The position numbers and the translations under genes were made by a program. 64,000 bases of DNA from Pedobacter sp. D749 (GTDB lineage: Bacteria; Bacteroidota; Bacteroidia; Sphingobacteriales; Sphingobacteriaceae): positions 1,178,001 to 1,242,000 of the forward strand of contig NZ_CP079218.1 of NCBI RefSeq assembly GCF_019317285.1, given 5' to 3'. This document shows, piece after piece, positions 50,016 through 58,786 of the stretch; the stretch's first letter is position 1, and every line of letters starts with the position of its first letter. The notes under the pieces are model-generated. The model was not told where the DNA came from, did no database searches, and saw only the letters and a program-made list of their open reading frames with translations.

Positions 50016-51347
50016 ATGAATAAGTTTGATATAGATAAACAAACCCTAACTGATTTAAACATATTTGAGGTTCATGGCTTAAATAAAAGTATTTTTTCGC
50101 TGTTCAACTTTACTTTCACCATTAAAGGCAATGATAAATTATCTGAAATTTTCAGAATGCCTTCCACAGATATTCAGATCATTACCGAAAGACAAAGGTT
50201 AATCAGATATTTATCCAATTATAGCGACGATTTAAATTTTGACCATACGAACATAGACTTTATTGAAAGTTATCTGGTGCAAAATGGCAAAATCAAATTC
50301 TATTCAAAGATTTCTGCATTAACTAAGTCTATCAATTATTTCTTTTATCCAAATCAGGCATATTATGTAAAAGAAAAAGGCATAAAAGAAATTATTTCTT
50401 TGCTTAAAAAGCTTAGAAAAGTTTTTGCAGCTTTAGATCAGGAGGTTAAGCCAGTGCTGGTTAAAGAATTTAATGAGATTGTTGGAATTTTATTTAAAAA
50501 GAAACTAATTAAAGCTATTGTTGAGCGGGATGAGAAAAAGATTAACTTATTCGAATTAGAAGCGCTTGATTTTATGTTTAGGGGAACTGAGCTCGGGATA
50601 ATCAAACATTTTTTAGATTTAGTCTATCAGATTGATGCTTATTATGCTGTTGTTAAGGCAGCCAGGAAATACAATTTGACCTTGCCAAACGTAAATGCAA
50701 AAGAGTGCCATCTGCGTATTAATGGTGTCTTTCATCCTTTTTTAAATCATCCGGTTGCTAATGACATTGAATTTGAAATTGGTAAGAATGTCTGTTTCCT
50801 AACGGGAAGTAATATGGCTGGGAAGTCTACCTTTTTAAAATCTGTTGGGGTTTCTGTCTATTTGGCTCATTTAGGTCTTCCGGTTCCTGCAGCATATATG
50901 GAAACAGGAATCTGGCAAGGATTGGCGTCGACCATAAACTTGCCTGATAATTTAAATGAAGGGTTTAGTCATTTTTACAATGAAGTTTTAAGGGTAAAGC
51001 ATGTTGCAGAGAAGATTAAAGTTTCTAAAAATATTTTTGTAATTTTTGATGAGCTGTTTAGAGGTACAAATGTTAAAGATGCATTTGATGGATCTTTATC
51101 TGTGATTAAATCATTTTCTGCAATAAAAGACTGCTATTTCATGATTTCAACTCATATTATTGAGGTTGCCGAAATATTAAAGGAGAATGAAAGTATCATG
51201 TTTAAATATCTATCGACCAAAATGGAGCATAACAAACCTACATTTACCTATAATCTTATGAATGGAATTACCGATGAACGGATAGGCATGTGGATTATTG
51301 AAAATGAGAAAATCGATGAAATTTTAAGCAGCAGAGCTATTGGGTAA
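50016..51347 (+). CDS. MutS-like ATPase (MutS domain V type, short form)
   Basis: 443 aa. It lacks the mismatch-binding and connector domains of MutS and consists of a helical lever region followed by the ABC-type ATPase: Walker A FLTGSNMAGKSTFLKSVGVSV (about residues 263-283), then GFSHFYNEVLRVKHV, Walker B NIFVIFDELFRGTN (about 344-357) and ISTHIIEVAE. Short MutS-related ATPases of this kind are common in Bacteroidota and their role is not known; involvement in canonical mismatch repair is unlikely without domain I. Monocistronic. Confidence 0.9.
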   Translation: MNKFDIDKQTLTDLNIFEVHGLNKSIFSLFNFTFTIKGNDKLSEIFRMPSTDIQIITERQRLIRYLSNYSDDLNFDHTNIDFIESYLVQNGKIKFYSKISALTKSINYFFYPNQAYYVKEKGIKEIISLLKKLRKVFAALDQEVKPVLVKEFNEIVGILFKKKLIKAIVERDEKKINLFELEALDFMFRGTELGIIKHFLDLVYQIDAYYAVVKAARKYNLTLPNVNAKECHLRINGVFHPFLNHPVANDIEFEIGKNVCFLTGSNMAGKSTFLKSVGVSVYLAHLGLPVPAAYMETGIWQGLASTINLPDNLNEGFSHFYNEVLRVKHVAEKIKVSKNIFVIFDELFRGTNVKDAFDGSLSVIKSFSAIKDCYFMISTHIIEVAEILKENESIMFKYLSTKMEHNKPTFTYNLMNGITDERIGMWIIENEKIDEILSSRAIG

Positions 51348-51403
51348 GGCCCTGCCACTTTATTTTTAGTCGATTGAACAGTTAACCGCCAACTGGAAAC
51401 TGC

Positions 51404-52396
51404 CTACTGTTGTTGCTGCTGTTGTTGCTGCATGGCTTCCATGTATTGCTGATAGCTATTTTTGGTTCTCTCGGTAGTTATTGTTCCTGTGGGCTTGCTA
51501 TAATTCACTTCTTTAGGCTGGAAATACGTTTCCTGATCGTTAAAGTCTTCATCGTTATAACCTACAGATACATTTACTTCCATGATATGTTCGAAACCAC
51601 CTTTGTAAACGCCTTTTACAGGAGAACAGTCGGTGAAGTTTCGTCCAACGGCCAGGCGCACATGGTTTTCGTTTACAATGCAATTGTTGGTCGGGTCTAA
51701 ACCTAACCAGCCATACTCCGGTAAATAGGCCTCGGCCCAGGCATGTGTTGCGCCTTCACCCCGCATGCCATCTCTGTTGGGGCAGATGTAACCGCTCACA
51801 TATCTGGCAGGAATCCCTGTTAAACGCAACATGGCTGTTAATACATGAGCAAAATCCTGACAAACCCCGGCTTTTAGTTTTAAAATTTCATCAATAGTGG
51901 TATCAACTGCTGTTACCCCTTTAATGTAGTCGAAATTGTTGAACACATGAGCACAATATTTTATAGCGGTTTGGTAAGGCGTATCTTCAGTGTGCTTAAT
52001 GTTTAAAGCTGTCTCTTTTAATTGAGCGATACCCTCAAAACTTTCCTGTCTTACATAATCGATATAAGGCACTTCGAATTTCAGGACGCTTAAACTGTTC
52101 CACTGCTCGCTGCTAAACATATCATCCTGTGGCAATGGCTTAGGGAAGGTTTCTACGCTTACTTTGGAGAAAATTTTCAACTGTGTATGTGGCTCGTTTT
52201 GGGTAAAAGTACCCACTTCATTGCCGTAATAATCGATAAAGATCTCAATTTCCGGACTTCCGGAGATATTTAGGTCGTGTTTAACAACCTTTTGGAAATC
52301 ATCTTTAATGGGGAACAAGATAATCTGGTTTGCACTATCCCGAACAGGTAATTCGTATTTATAATTGGTGATATGTTTGATTTTGAAAATTGGCAT
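51404..52396 (-). CDS. Transglutaminase-like cysteine peptidase family protein
   Basis: 330 aa. An N-terminal beta domain (FKIKHITNYKYELPVRDSANQIILFP) is followed by the transglutaminase core: nucleophile in AGVCQDFAHVLTAMLRLTGIPARYVSGYI, His in GATHAWAEAYLPEYGWLGLDPTNN and Asp shortly after. The C-terminus ends in a run of eight glutamines encoded by CTG/TTG-type repeats on the plus strand (51404-51430). Third gene in a conserved set with ATP-grasp and alpha-E genes. The partner proteins suggest peptide or amide-bond chemistry; no substrate can be named. Confidence 0.9.
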   Translation of the reverse strand: MPIFKIKHITNYKYELPVRDSANQIILFPIKDDFQKVVKHDLNISGSPEIEIFIDYYGNEVGTFTQNEPHTQLKIFSKVSVETFPKPLPQDDMFSSEQWNSLSVLKFEVPYIDYVRQESFEGIAQLKETALNIKHTEDTPYQTAIKYCAHVFNNFDYIKGVTAVDTTIDEILKLKAGVCQDFAHVLTAMLRLTGIPARYVSGYICPNRDGMRGEGATHAWAEAYLPEYGWLGLDPTNNCIVNENHVRLAVGRNFTDCSPVKGVYKGGFEHIMEVNVSVGYNDEDFNDQETYFQPKEVNYSKPTGTITTERTKNSYQQYMEAMQQQQQQQQ

Positions 52397-52483
52397 ATAG
52401 GCTATTGTTATGTTTGCGCACAGTATTAAGGATCAGTTAAAGAATAATATCTGTGTTAATCTGTGTCTATCTGTGGTTAAAAA

Positions 52484-53419
52484 TTATGAGTTTGCAAAAT
52501 AATATTCATTTAGCAGGTTTCCGATGCCGAAAAGCTCTGCCCTGATCTCTGTAAGGTAATGATGCAACTGCTCTTCGTTCATGGTGTTAACAGAACTGTA
52601 AGTAATCATACTTTTTAAACGGCCGATTTTAAAAGACAGGTTATTGTAGTGTTCGATATTACTTTCACTCTTTAGTCGGTTAAAATACCGTTCAATGTTG
52701 TTCATGGCATATAATGCTGAACGTGGAAAATCGTTATTGAGCATCACCAGTTCGATAATGTTTTTCGCATCAAATCCTTGCCGATAAGTTTTTAGGTATA
52801 ATTCATAGCCCCCCAATGATAATAACAAGTGTTTCCAGTAGGCGATATCGGTCAACAGATCAGGATTGCTGCTAACCGAACTGAATTTAATGTCGAGGAT
52901 ATCGATAGATTGAATACTTCTTTCCAAATGTTTACCGATTTTCATGAAACTTCTGCTTTCCCCGCGTTCCATTACGCTGTCGGCTGTGCCATGGTACAGC
53001 ATTACCTGTTTAATCAAAACATCCAGGGCTGTAACCGGATCATCTTTTTGGACGTACCACAATAATTTTTCGTCTTTTACCGCATGGTAATATTCGTTTA
53101 AACATTGCCATAAGTCTTTTGGGATATGCTCCTGCACGCTCCTTGCATTCTCACGTGCAAGGGTAACGATGTTTAAAATCGAATTTGGGTTTTCACGGTT
53201 TAACAAGAGGTATTCGATCACTGCGCGACTATCGTGCTGGATATTCAATAGTTCATTTTCATCATCGGATGAAAAAATCCTGATCACGGGTTTCCAGGTG
53301 AATTCCTGTATGGTATCCTGTGAGGAAGCGTAATTTATTTTTAACATGCGCAGCATACCGTCGCTGCGCTCAACGTACCTGCTTAGCCAATATAGGCTTG
53401 ATGCCACTCTACTTAACAT
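52484..53419 (-). CDS. Alpha-E domain protein (DUF403)
   Basis: 311 aa from Met at 53419 (MLSRVASSLYWLSRYVERSD), which matches the conserved start of the alpha-E family; a Met 30 bp upstream (53449) would overlap the ATP-grasp gene by 19 bp and adds non-conserved residues. The protein is almost entirely alpha-helical. Alpha-E proteins are encoded next to circularly permuted ATP-grasp and transglutaminase genes in many bacteria, sometimes with the Anbu proteasome-like peptidase. Direct biochemistry is not known to me. Confidence 0.88.
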   Translation of the reverse strand: MLSRVASSLYWLSRYVERSDGMLRMLKINYASSQDTIQEFTWKPVIRIFSSDDENELLNIQHDSRAVIEYLLLNRENPNSILNIVTLARENARSVQEHIPKDLWQCLNEYYHAVKDEKLLWYVQKDDPVTALDVLIKQVMLYHGTADSVMERGESRSFMKIGKHLERSIQSIDILDIKFSSVSSNPDLLTDIAYWKHLLLSLGGYELYLKTYRQGFDAKNIIELVMLNNDFPRSALYAMNNIERYFNRLKSESNIEHYNNLSFKIGRLKSMITYSSVNTMNEEQLHHYLTEIRAELFGIGNLLNEYYFANS

Positions 53420-53430
53420 ATGCTGTATTT

Positions 53431-54879
53431 CTAAGAAGTTAAAACCCATGTATCTTTACTGCCACCACCCTGCGAACTGTTTACCACAAGTGAGCCTTCT
53501 TTTAAGGCTACCCGGGTTAAGCCACCAGGAACAATCGAAATACCGTCTGGTCCATTTAAGGCGAATGGACGAAGATCGATTCTGCGCGGAGCCAGTTTTC
53601 CGTTAATAAAACACGGAGCAGAAGACAGGCTGATGGTAGGTTGGGCAATAAAGTTGCGGGGATCTTTCAATACCTCAATTTTGTATTCCTCTGTTTCCTG
53701 TTCATTTGCCGCATGCCCCATTAACATGCCGTAACCACCACTTCCGTTAGTTTTTTTGATGACCATCGTATTAATGTTTGCAAAAACATAATCCAGTTCA
53801 TCCTGGTTGCTGAGCTGATAGGTGGGTACATTCTTTAATATGGGTTCTTCGTTCAGGTAATACCTGATCATATCCGGTACATAAGTGTAAACTGCTTTAT
53901 CGTCGGCTACACCATTACCTACTGCGTTAATAATAGCGACATTACCTTTACGGTAAGCGCCCATTAAGCCGGCAACACCTAAAACACTGTTGGGATTAAA
54001 TACCAGTGGATCGAGGTAATCATCATCTACCCGGCGATAAATCACATCCACCTGCTGCAGGCCTGTAGTAGTTTTCATAAATACCTTTTGGTTTTTAACC
54101 ACCAGATCACGCCCTTCTACTAATTCTACCCCCATTAAGCGGGCCAGGGTAGTGTGTTCGTAATATGCAGAATTATACATGCCCGGACTTAACAGTACAA
54201 TTGTTGGATTCGAAACCGCTCTGGGAGAGAGACTCATTAAGTTTTTATATAATATGGCAGGGTATTCGGTTACGCTCCTTACGCCGCATTGCGGAATAAG
54301 ATCAGGAAAGAGTCTTTTGGTGATTTCCCTATTTTCGAGCATGTAACTTACGCCTGAAGGGGTACGAAGATTATCTTCCAGTACGTAGAATGTGCCATCA
54401 TGATCTCTGATCAGATCTATCCCAGCAATATGGATGTAAATATCGTGTAATACATTTACATTGTGCATCTCCCTTAGAAAATGCGGACAAGAATAAATTA
54501 CATTTATGGGTACAATCTGGTCTTTTAAAATAAATTGATTGCTATAAATGTCTTTTAAGAAAAGATTTAATGCTTTTAGTCTTTGTTTTATTCCTTTTTC
54601 TATAAAAGACCACTCTGTTGAGGTGATAATTCTGGGGATGATATCAAAGGGAAAGATTTTTTCGATGCCTTCGCCGCTATCATATACAGTAAAGGTTATT
54701 CCCTGACTCATAAATAACTTTTTAGCGAGTTCTTCCTTTTTGTTTAGGTTTTCGAGCGACTCTTTAGAGAAATTGCTGATGAAGTTTGCGTAGTGATTTC
54801 TGTAATTGTCACCATTTAGAAACATCTCATCGTAAGTTTTGGGATGATTAAAGTAATTTTTTATAAAATCTTCTATCAT
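53431..54879 (-). CDS. Circularly permuted type 2 ATP-grasp protein (DUF404/DUF407)
   Basis: 482 aa. Landmarks of the family: GITFTVYDSGEGIEKIFPFDIIPRII (about residues 55-80), FYVLEDNLRTPSGVSYMLENR (about 164-184), VRSVTEYPAILYKNL and the C-terminal NTMVIKKTNGSGGYGMLMG and RRIDLRPFALNG segments. ATP-grasp enzymes ligate a carboxylate to an amine through an acyl phosphate, so with the transglutaminase-like and alpha-E partners a peptide-like product or tag is plausible but unproved. First gene of the three-gene operon reading leftward. Confidence 0.92.
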   Translation of the reverse strand: MIEDFIKNYFNHPKTYDEMFLNGDNYRNHYANFISNFSKESLENLNKKEELAKKLFMSQGITFTVYDSGEGIEKIFPFDIIPRIITSTEWSFIEKGIKQRLKALNLFLKDIYSNQFILKDQIVPINVIYSCPHFLREMHNVNVLHDIYIHIAGIDLIRDHDGTFYVLEDNLRTPSGVSYMLENREITKRLFPDLIPQCGVRSVTEYPAILYKNLMSLSPRAVSNPTIVLLSPGMYNSAYYEHTTLARLMGVELVEGRDLVVKNQKVFMKTTTGLQQVDVIYRRVDDDYLDPLVFNPNSVLGVAGLMGAYRKGNVAIINAVGNGVADDKAVYTYVPDMIRYYLNEEPILKNVPTYQLSNQDELDYVFANINTMVIKKTNGSGGYGMLMGHAANEQETEEYKIEVLKDPRNFIAQPTISLSSAPCFINGKLAPRRIDLRPFALNGPDGISIVPGGLTRVALKEGSLVVNSSQGGGSKDTWVLTS

Positions 54880-55048
54880 TTTTCTTGAATATTCCCTTAA
54901 ATTATAATTTTTTGAGTTAAAAACTAACTTTTATGTAGTAATATTTGTTTTTATCGTTAATTATCTACGTTTATTTGAGTTATTTGTGTCTTAATATTAG
55001 TGTTTTAGCTTTTTTTATGATAAATTTTAATTTTTTTAATCAAATTGT

Positions 55049-55142
55049 TTGCTGATATGAATAAAATTTGTACTTTTGTAATGCTCGTTAATTATTATTA
55101 TATATTTGGTTTAAAAAAAGCGCTGGCAACGGCGCTTTTTTT
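55049..55142 (+). ncRNA. Candidate short transcript (promoter plus terminator)
   Basis: TTG at 55049-55051, 19 nt, TACTTTTG at 55071-55078: a perfect Bacteroidota promoter. About 35 bp later comes AAAAAGCGC / GCGCTTTTT (55115-55140), a strong terminator with a T-run. The predicted RNA is about 60 nt. An ATG at 55081 opens a 21-codon frame running through the terminator (MLVNYYYIFGLKKALATALF), but it lies at the predicted transcription start, so a non-coding RNA is more likely. Confidence 0.5.
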
Positions 55143-55195
55143 ATAAAAATTTCAAGACTTATTCATAATCAACATAAACCAAACAACCTAAACCA

Positions 55196-55229
55196 AGAAG
55201 CTCCAGCAAAACTGGGGCTTTTCTTTTTT
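55196..55229 (+). terminator. Second terminator-like hairpin
   Basis: AAGCTCCAG (55198-55206) / CTGGGGCTT (55212-55220) with a CAAAA loop, followed by TTCTTTTTT. Confidence 0.6.
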
Positions 55230-55328
55230 GGTGTATCATTACAACCCAATATCTACAAGGATAAAGCGTGATGGAAAGGGTAGTAGTTTGGGAAATCTTA
55301 ATGCGATATGCTTTTCCTTTATGACTTA

Positions 55329-55681
55329 GTAAAATCCCTCTAGATTTGCGGCCCTTTTCTGCGTCATCAGCGGGAAACAAGTGATTAGCCGATTAAGGTT
55401 TTTCCCGCAGATTCAAAGGGATAAGAAGCGCAGATTTAACAGATATTGAGTTAAGGATTAGAAATGTCGTCATCCTAGCGTATGTGTGGATCTTAATGCT
55501 ATATGACTTAATAAATCCTTTAGATCAGCGGTGCTTTTCTTCGCTATAGCGGGAAACAAATGAATTAGCCGTTTAAAGTTTTTCCCGCAGATTTAAGAAG
55601 ATAAGAAACGCAGATTAAACAGATATTGAGTTAAGGATTAAGAAATGTCGTCATCCTCGCGCATGCGGGGATCTTAATGCA
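55329..55681. repeat. Two tandem related units of about 175 bp
   Basis: Both units contain GCGGGAAACAA, TTAGCCG, TTTTTCCCGCAGATT, ACAGATATTGAGTTAAGGAT and GTCGTCATCCT. The CGGGAAA/TTTCCCG pair can form a stem in each. The two copies differ at many positions, so the duplication is old. Confidence 0.7.
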
Positions 55682-55766
55682 TTAGCACTAATACTTCGTC
55701 AAGTTTTTAATACAAAAAAAAAGCTACCCTTTTTAGGATAGCTTTTCAATATATGTTTTGTTGTTG

Positions 55767-56294
55767 TTATGCTTCTGAATAAGTGATTTTATTCACATGT
55801 TTATCGATTTCCCATCTTCCGGTACCTTCTTCGCCAATTACTTCGAATAATTCTAGCGCCCTGCGTGCTTTATATTCTTCTTCGCGTTGCTCTTTCAGGA
55901 ACCAGTTTAAGAATTCCATGGTTACAAAATCCTGCTCTTTATGGCATTTTGCCGCAAGATTTTTGAAACTCTGGGTAATCGCAATCTCTGCTTCCAAAGC
56001 ATCTTCGAAAACTTCTCTAAATCCGGCGAAGTCGGTTTTAATACCCGAAACTTCAGGAGATATCGCGTTTCCACCCATATCCAAAACATATTTGAACAAT
56101 TTCAATTGGTGTACTCTTTCTTCTTCAGATTGCTTTAAAAAATAATCTGCTGAAAAATCGAATCCATTTTGGTCACACCAGGATGACATTGATAAATATA
56201 GTGATGAAGAGTGAGCTTCTTTTTTGATCTGCTGATTTAATAACGTTTCAATATCCTGTGATATTAAACATTTAATGCGCATTAAGTCTTTCAT
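55767..56294 (-). CDS. Ferritin (non-haem, bacterial FtnA type)
   Basis: 175 aa four-helix iron-storage protein. Ferroxidase ligands are visible in KKEAHSSSLYLSM (Glu26), SEEERVHQLKLFKYV (Glu and His on helix B) and ALEAEIAITQSF and QEDFVTMEFLNWFLKEQREEE further on. No haem-binding Met of bacterioferritin is evident. The start may be Met1 or Met5 (56282); both keep helix A. A TATCTTTG -7 box lies on the minus strand at 56320-56327. Monocistronic. Confidence 0.95.
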   Translation of the reverse strand: MKDLMRIKCLISQDIETLLNQQIKKEAHSSSLYLSMSSWCDQNGFDFSADYFLKQSEEERVHQLKLFKYVLDMGGNAISPEVSGIKTDFAGFREVFEDALEAEIAITQSFKNLAAKCHKEQDFVTMEFLNWFLKEQREEEYKARRALELFEVIGEEGTGRWEIDKHVNKITYSEA

Positions 56295-56749
56295 AATTTT
56301 CTTTGCTTAACTAATGATACAAAGATAACAGCAAATTAGCCAGATTGTGTGATTTATTTGCTATATGAAATTAGTCTAAATTGCTGATAATTAGTTATTT
56401 GTAATCAGTTTAAATAAGGAGGAGGGATAGGATGGATGATGGAAAATGGATGATGTAAAATGGAAGGATAACGCAGAACGGATAATGGTTGATACTCAGT
56501 GCATAATGGTCGGTTTTCAATTGGGAATTTTCAGTTAACAGTTTTCAATTGGCAGTTTTCAATTGATTAAGTTCATGCGAATAACTGAAGATTAGAGAAT
56601 GGCGTAGGATATTGAATCCAACTCGCGGTCGTCATCCTGAGTTTATCTCAGGATCTTCCCAACGGTGATAGATACTGAAACAAGTTCAGTATGGCGCATC
56701 GAATGGAATAACCAATGAACTAATGACTAGTGAACCACTGAACTAACGA
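56295..56749. other. Intergenic stretch with degenerate simple repeats
   Basis: Promoter region of ferritin at the left end. The rest is simple repeats such as GGATGATGGAAAATGGATGA (about 56430), two TTTTCAATTG-TTTTCAGTT words (about 56515-56565) and a GTCATCCTGAGTTTATCTCA half repeat (about 56630). No gene. Confidence 0.6.
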
Positions 56750-57109
56750 CTAATAAACCAGCCTGTAAAGGCAGTCGCTGATGATATGGTTGAGTTTGAA
56801 CATGGTGAAAGTACCATGCAACAAATCTTTTAAAGCGATAATTTCTAAAGCACTTAACAAATAGATGTGTTCGCAACCATTAAAGGTTACCAGTTCGAAA
56901 TCGGCTTTGTGGGTATTTAAAAGGAGCGCTTCAATATCAATCTGTTCTACAACAGCTTTTAATTTTTGAAGCGACAGGCAGTTGTAACGCGCAAACTTGC
57001 CGCCAAAATCTACATAAAAGCAGTTTAATTTATCTGATTGATAAACGGAACCCTGGGTATTTGAGAATACGTTAACCAGTTCGTTGATATCGATACATGC
57101 TTTTTCCAT
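56750..57109 (-). CDS. Hypothetical protein (119 aa), conserved-looking in Bacteroidota
   Basis: No recognised domain. The sequence CIDINELVNVFSNTQGSVYQSDKLNCFYVDFGGKFARYNCLSLQKLKAVVEQIDIEALLLN is followed by CEHIYLLSALEIIALKDLLHGTFTMFKLNHIISDCLY. The many Cys residues and the single compact size suggest a small cytosolic alpha/beta protein; no signal peptide or membrane helix. Codon use fits the neighbourhood and the start is preceded by an AT-rich leader. No function is offered. Confidence 0.75.
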   Translation of the reverse strand: MEKACIDINELVNVFSNTQGSVYQSDKLNCFYVDFGGKFARYNCLSLQKLKAVVEQIDIEALLLNTHKADFELVTFNGCEHIYLLSALEIIALKDLLHGTFTMFKLNHIISDCLYRLVY

Positions 57110-57220
57110 CGGTTACAAAAATTGGTATTATTTAGATTAAATACAAATAAAAATGGAAATAAATTTGGGGAGCGGTTGGGGTTAGGCGTTTGGCGGTGCA
57201 GAGTTGATGCCAGAGGCTAA

Positions 57221-57781
57221 TTATTTGATTTTAAAAACCATGTGATGGTATAATCCTCCCATAAATTGTTTTTCGTTCTGGATAACGAAATTCATTTTTT
57301 CGTAAAGCCTTAATGCATTTGGATTGTTTTGTTCTACCAATAGCCCAATTTTATGGTGACCAAGTTTTTCAGCCCAGTCTATACCCGCTTTAATGAGTTG
57401 TTTTCCAATTCCTTTTCCCTGAGCTGAAGGGTTAACGCTGATGCTATCGAGGTAAAACTCTCCATTTTCGGTTTCAGTGCCTTGATTAATGCCGCTTGAA
57501 TGGTGGTGTTCGGTCACATAATGAAGAAATGGTTTGCGGAGTTCGGGCAGTTTTGCTCCATCATAAGCGTTCAGTGATCCCAGAACTTTACCTTCTTCTT
57601 CAAAAACCAGTGTATTTTCATAACTGTATTGATTGCCCTGCTGCATAAAGAAGTGTTTTAAAATTTGATTGATCACATTTTCATCTTCAACATTGGTTAG
57701 TTTTTGTGCAAGTTTGCCCATCGCCTGGATAATCAATGGCACAACTGCTGTAGCATCTGAAGGGCTTGCTGGTCTGATCAT
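57221..57781 (-). CDS. GNAT-family N-acetyltransferase
   Basis: 186 aa. IRPASPSDATAVVPLIIQAMGKLAQ opens the domain; the acetyl-CoA loop is ISVNPSAQGKGIGKQLIKAGIDWAEKLGHHKIGLLVEQNNPNALRLYEKMNFV (about residues 113-165), a textbook GNAT motif A/B. The acceptor is unknown. The start codon shares one base with the MBL hydrolase stop (TAATG), so the two are translationally coupled. Confidence 0.92.
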   Translation of the reverse strand: MIRPASPSDATAVVPLIIQAMGKLAQKLTNVEDENVINQILKHFFMQQGNQYSYENTLVFEEEGKVLGSLNAYDGAKLPELRKPFLHYVTEHHHSSGINQGTETENGEFYLDSISVNPSAQGKGIGKQLIKAGIDWAEKLGHHKIGLLVEQNNPNALRLYEKMNFVIQNEKQFMGGLYHHMVFKIK

Positions 57782-58620
57782 TATATTTCAGTTAACTTAA
57801 AGGTTTCTGCCACACGGATTCCCTTTTCGGTACGTTGCAGAGTACAACACTCGTTAATGGGATCGTGCTCTAAGTATAATATATAGTTGTTGTTAACAGC
57901 TTCTTCTAAAAAGGCTTGTTTTTCTGTCAATGTTTTTAAAGGGAACATGTCATAAGCCATAACGTAGGGCAGGGGCAAGTGACCGACTGAAGGCAGAAGA
58001 TCAGCCATGTACACAATGGTTCTATCTTTGTAATTGATTTTAGGCAACATCATGGCATCAGTATGGCCATAAGCAAAACTGATAGTGATATCCTTTTGCC
58101 ATTCTGTATTTTCTGCTTCGGCTACAAATTTTAGTTGTCCGCTTTCCTTGATCGGTAAAATGTTTTCTTTTAAAAATGAAGCTTTTTCCCTTGCATTTGG
58201 TTCTACCGCCCATTGCCAATGTTTTTCATTGCTCCAATAGTGTGCATTTTTAAAGGCTGGGATCAGTTTGCCGTTTTCTCTTATTATTGCTCCACCCACA
58301 TGATCAAAGTGCAGATGTGTAAGAAAAATATCAGTAATATCGGCTGTATTAAAGCCCAAATGTGCCAGGGATTTTTCCATCGAATCATCCCCATGCAAAT
58401 AATAATGACTGAAAAACTTTTCGTCCTGTTTGTTTCCAATTCCGGTATCCACTAAAATCAACTGGTTGCCTTCTTCAATTAACAGGCAGCGCATGGCCCA
58501 GGTACAAAGGTTGTTCGCATCAGCAGGATTGGTTTTTTGCCAGATGGCCTTGGGTACAACGCCAAACATAGCGCCGCCATCTAATTTAAATAAGCCTGTG
58601 TTTATGGTGTGGAGTTTCAT
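57781..58620 (-). CDS. MBL-fold metallo-hydrolase (lactonase-like)
   Basis: 279 aa. The zinc-binding motif FLTHLHFDHVGGAII (HxHxDH, about residues 98-112) and later FAYGHTDAMMLP and YLEHDPIN are present. The N-terminal arrangement (INTGLFKLDGGAMFGVVPKAIWQ) resembles the AHL-lactonase/AttM-like group within the MBL superfamily, but substrates vary widely. Cytosolic. Operon with the downstream GNAT gene. The SFAYGHTDAM segment matches the third ligand region. Confidence 0.92.
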   Translation of the reverse strand: MKLHTINTGLFKLDGGAMFGVVPKAIWQKTNPADANNLCTWAMRCLLIEEGNQLILVDTGIGNKQDEKFFSHYYLHGDDSMEKSLAHLGFNTADITDIFLTHLHFDHVGGAIIRENGKLIPAFKNAHYWSNEKHWQWAVEPNAREKASFLKENILPIKESGQLKFVAEAENTEWQKDITISFAYGHTDAMMLPKINYKDRTIVYMADLLPSVGHLPLPYVMAYDMFPLKTLTEKQAFLEEAVNNNYILYLEHDPINECCTLQRTEKGIRVAETFKLTEI

Positions 58621-58692
58621 TTTTGTAGTATCAGGTAATTAGTATCAAGAAGCTAGTATTAAGTATTGAGATTGGAATTGGGCTAAAATAAG

Positions 58693-58723
58693 AAAACCCT
58701 TTAGAATTAACTAAAGGGTTTTT
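58693..58723. terminator. Bidirectional-looking terminator between MBL hydrolase and lpd genes
   Basis: Perfect 12-bp stem AAAACCCTTTAG / CTAAAGGGTTTT, loop AATTAA, T-run on the right. It lies downstream of lpd on the minus strand and upstream of the MBL gene. Confidence 0.8.
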
Positions 58724-58786
58724 AAATGATATTGGTTTTACTTATCGATGTGGCACCTTATGCCTTCCACTTTTAAACCCTCTACC

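Larger units (their letters stand above)
54880..55766. other. 0.9-kb intergenic stretch with a candidate short RNA and duplicated repeats
   Basis: Contains a full promoter (55049-55078), two terminator-like hairpins (55113-55142 and 55196-55229) and two related units of about 175 bp (about 55329-55498 and 55508-55681). The units carry GCGGGAAACAA / TTTTTCCCGCAGATT and end in GTCGTCATCCT...GGATCTTAATGC. Nothing else is recognised. Confidence 0.65.

Noticed and set aside
53420..53449. Longer alpha-E start at 53449
   Set aside because: Extra residues do not match the conserved MLSRxAxxLYW start and would overlap the ATP-grasp gene by 19 bp.
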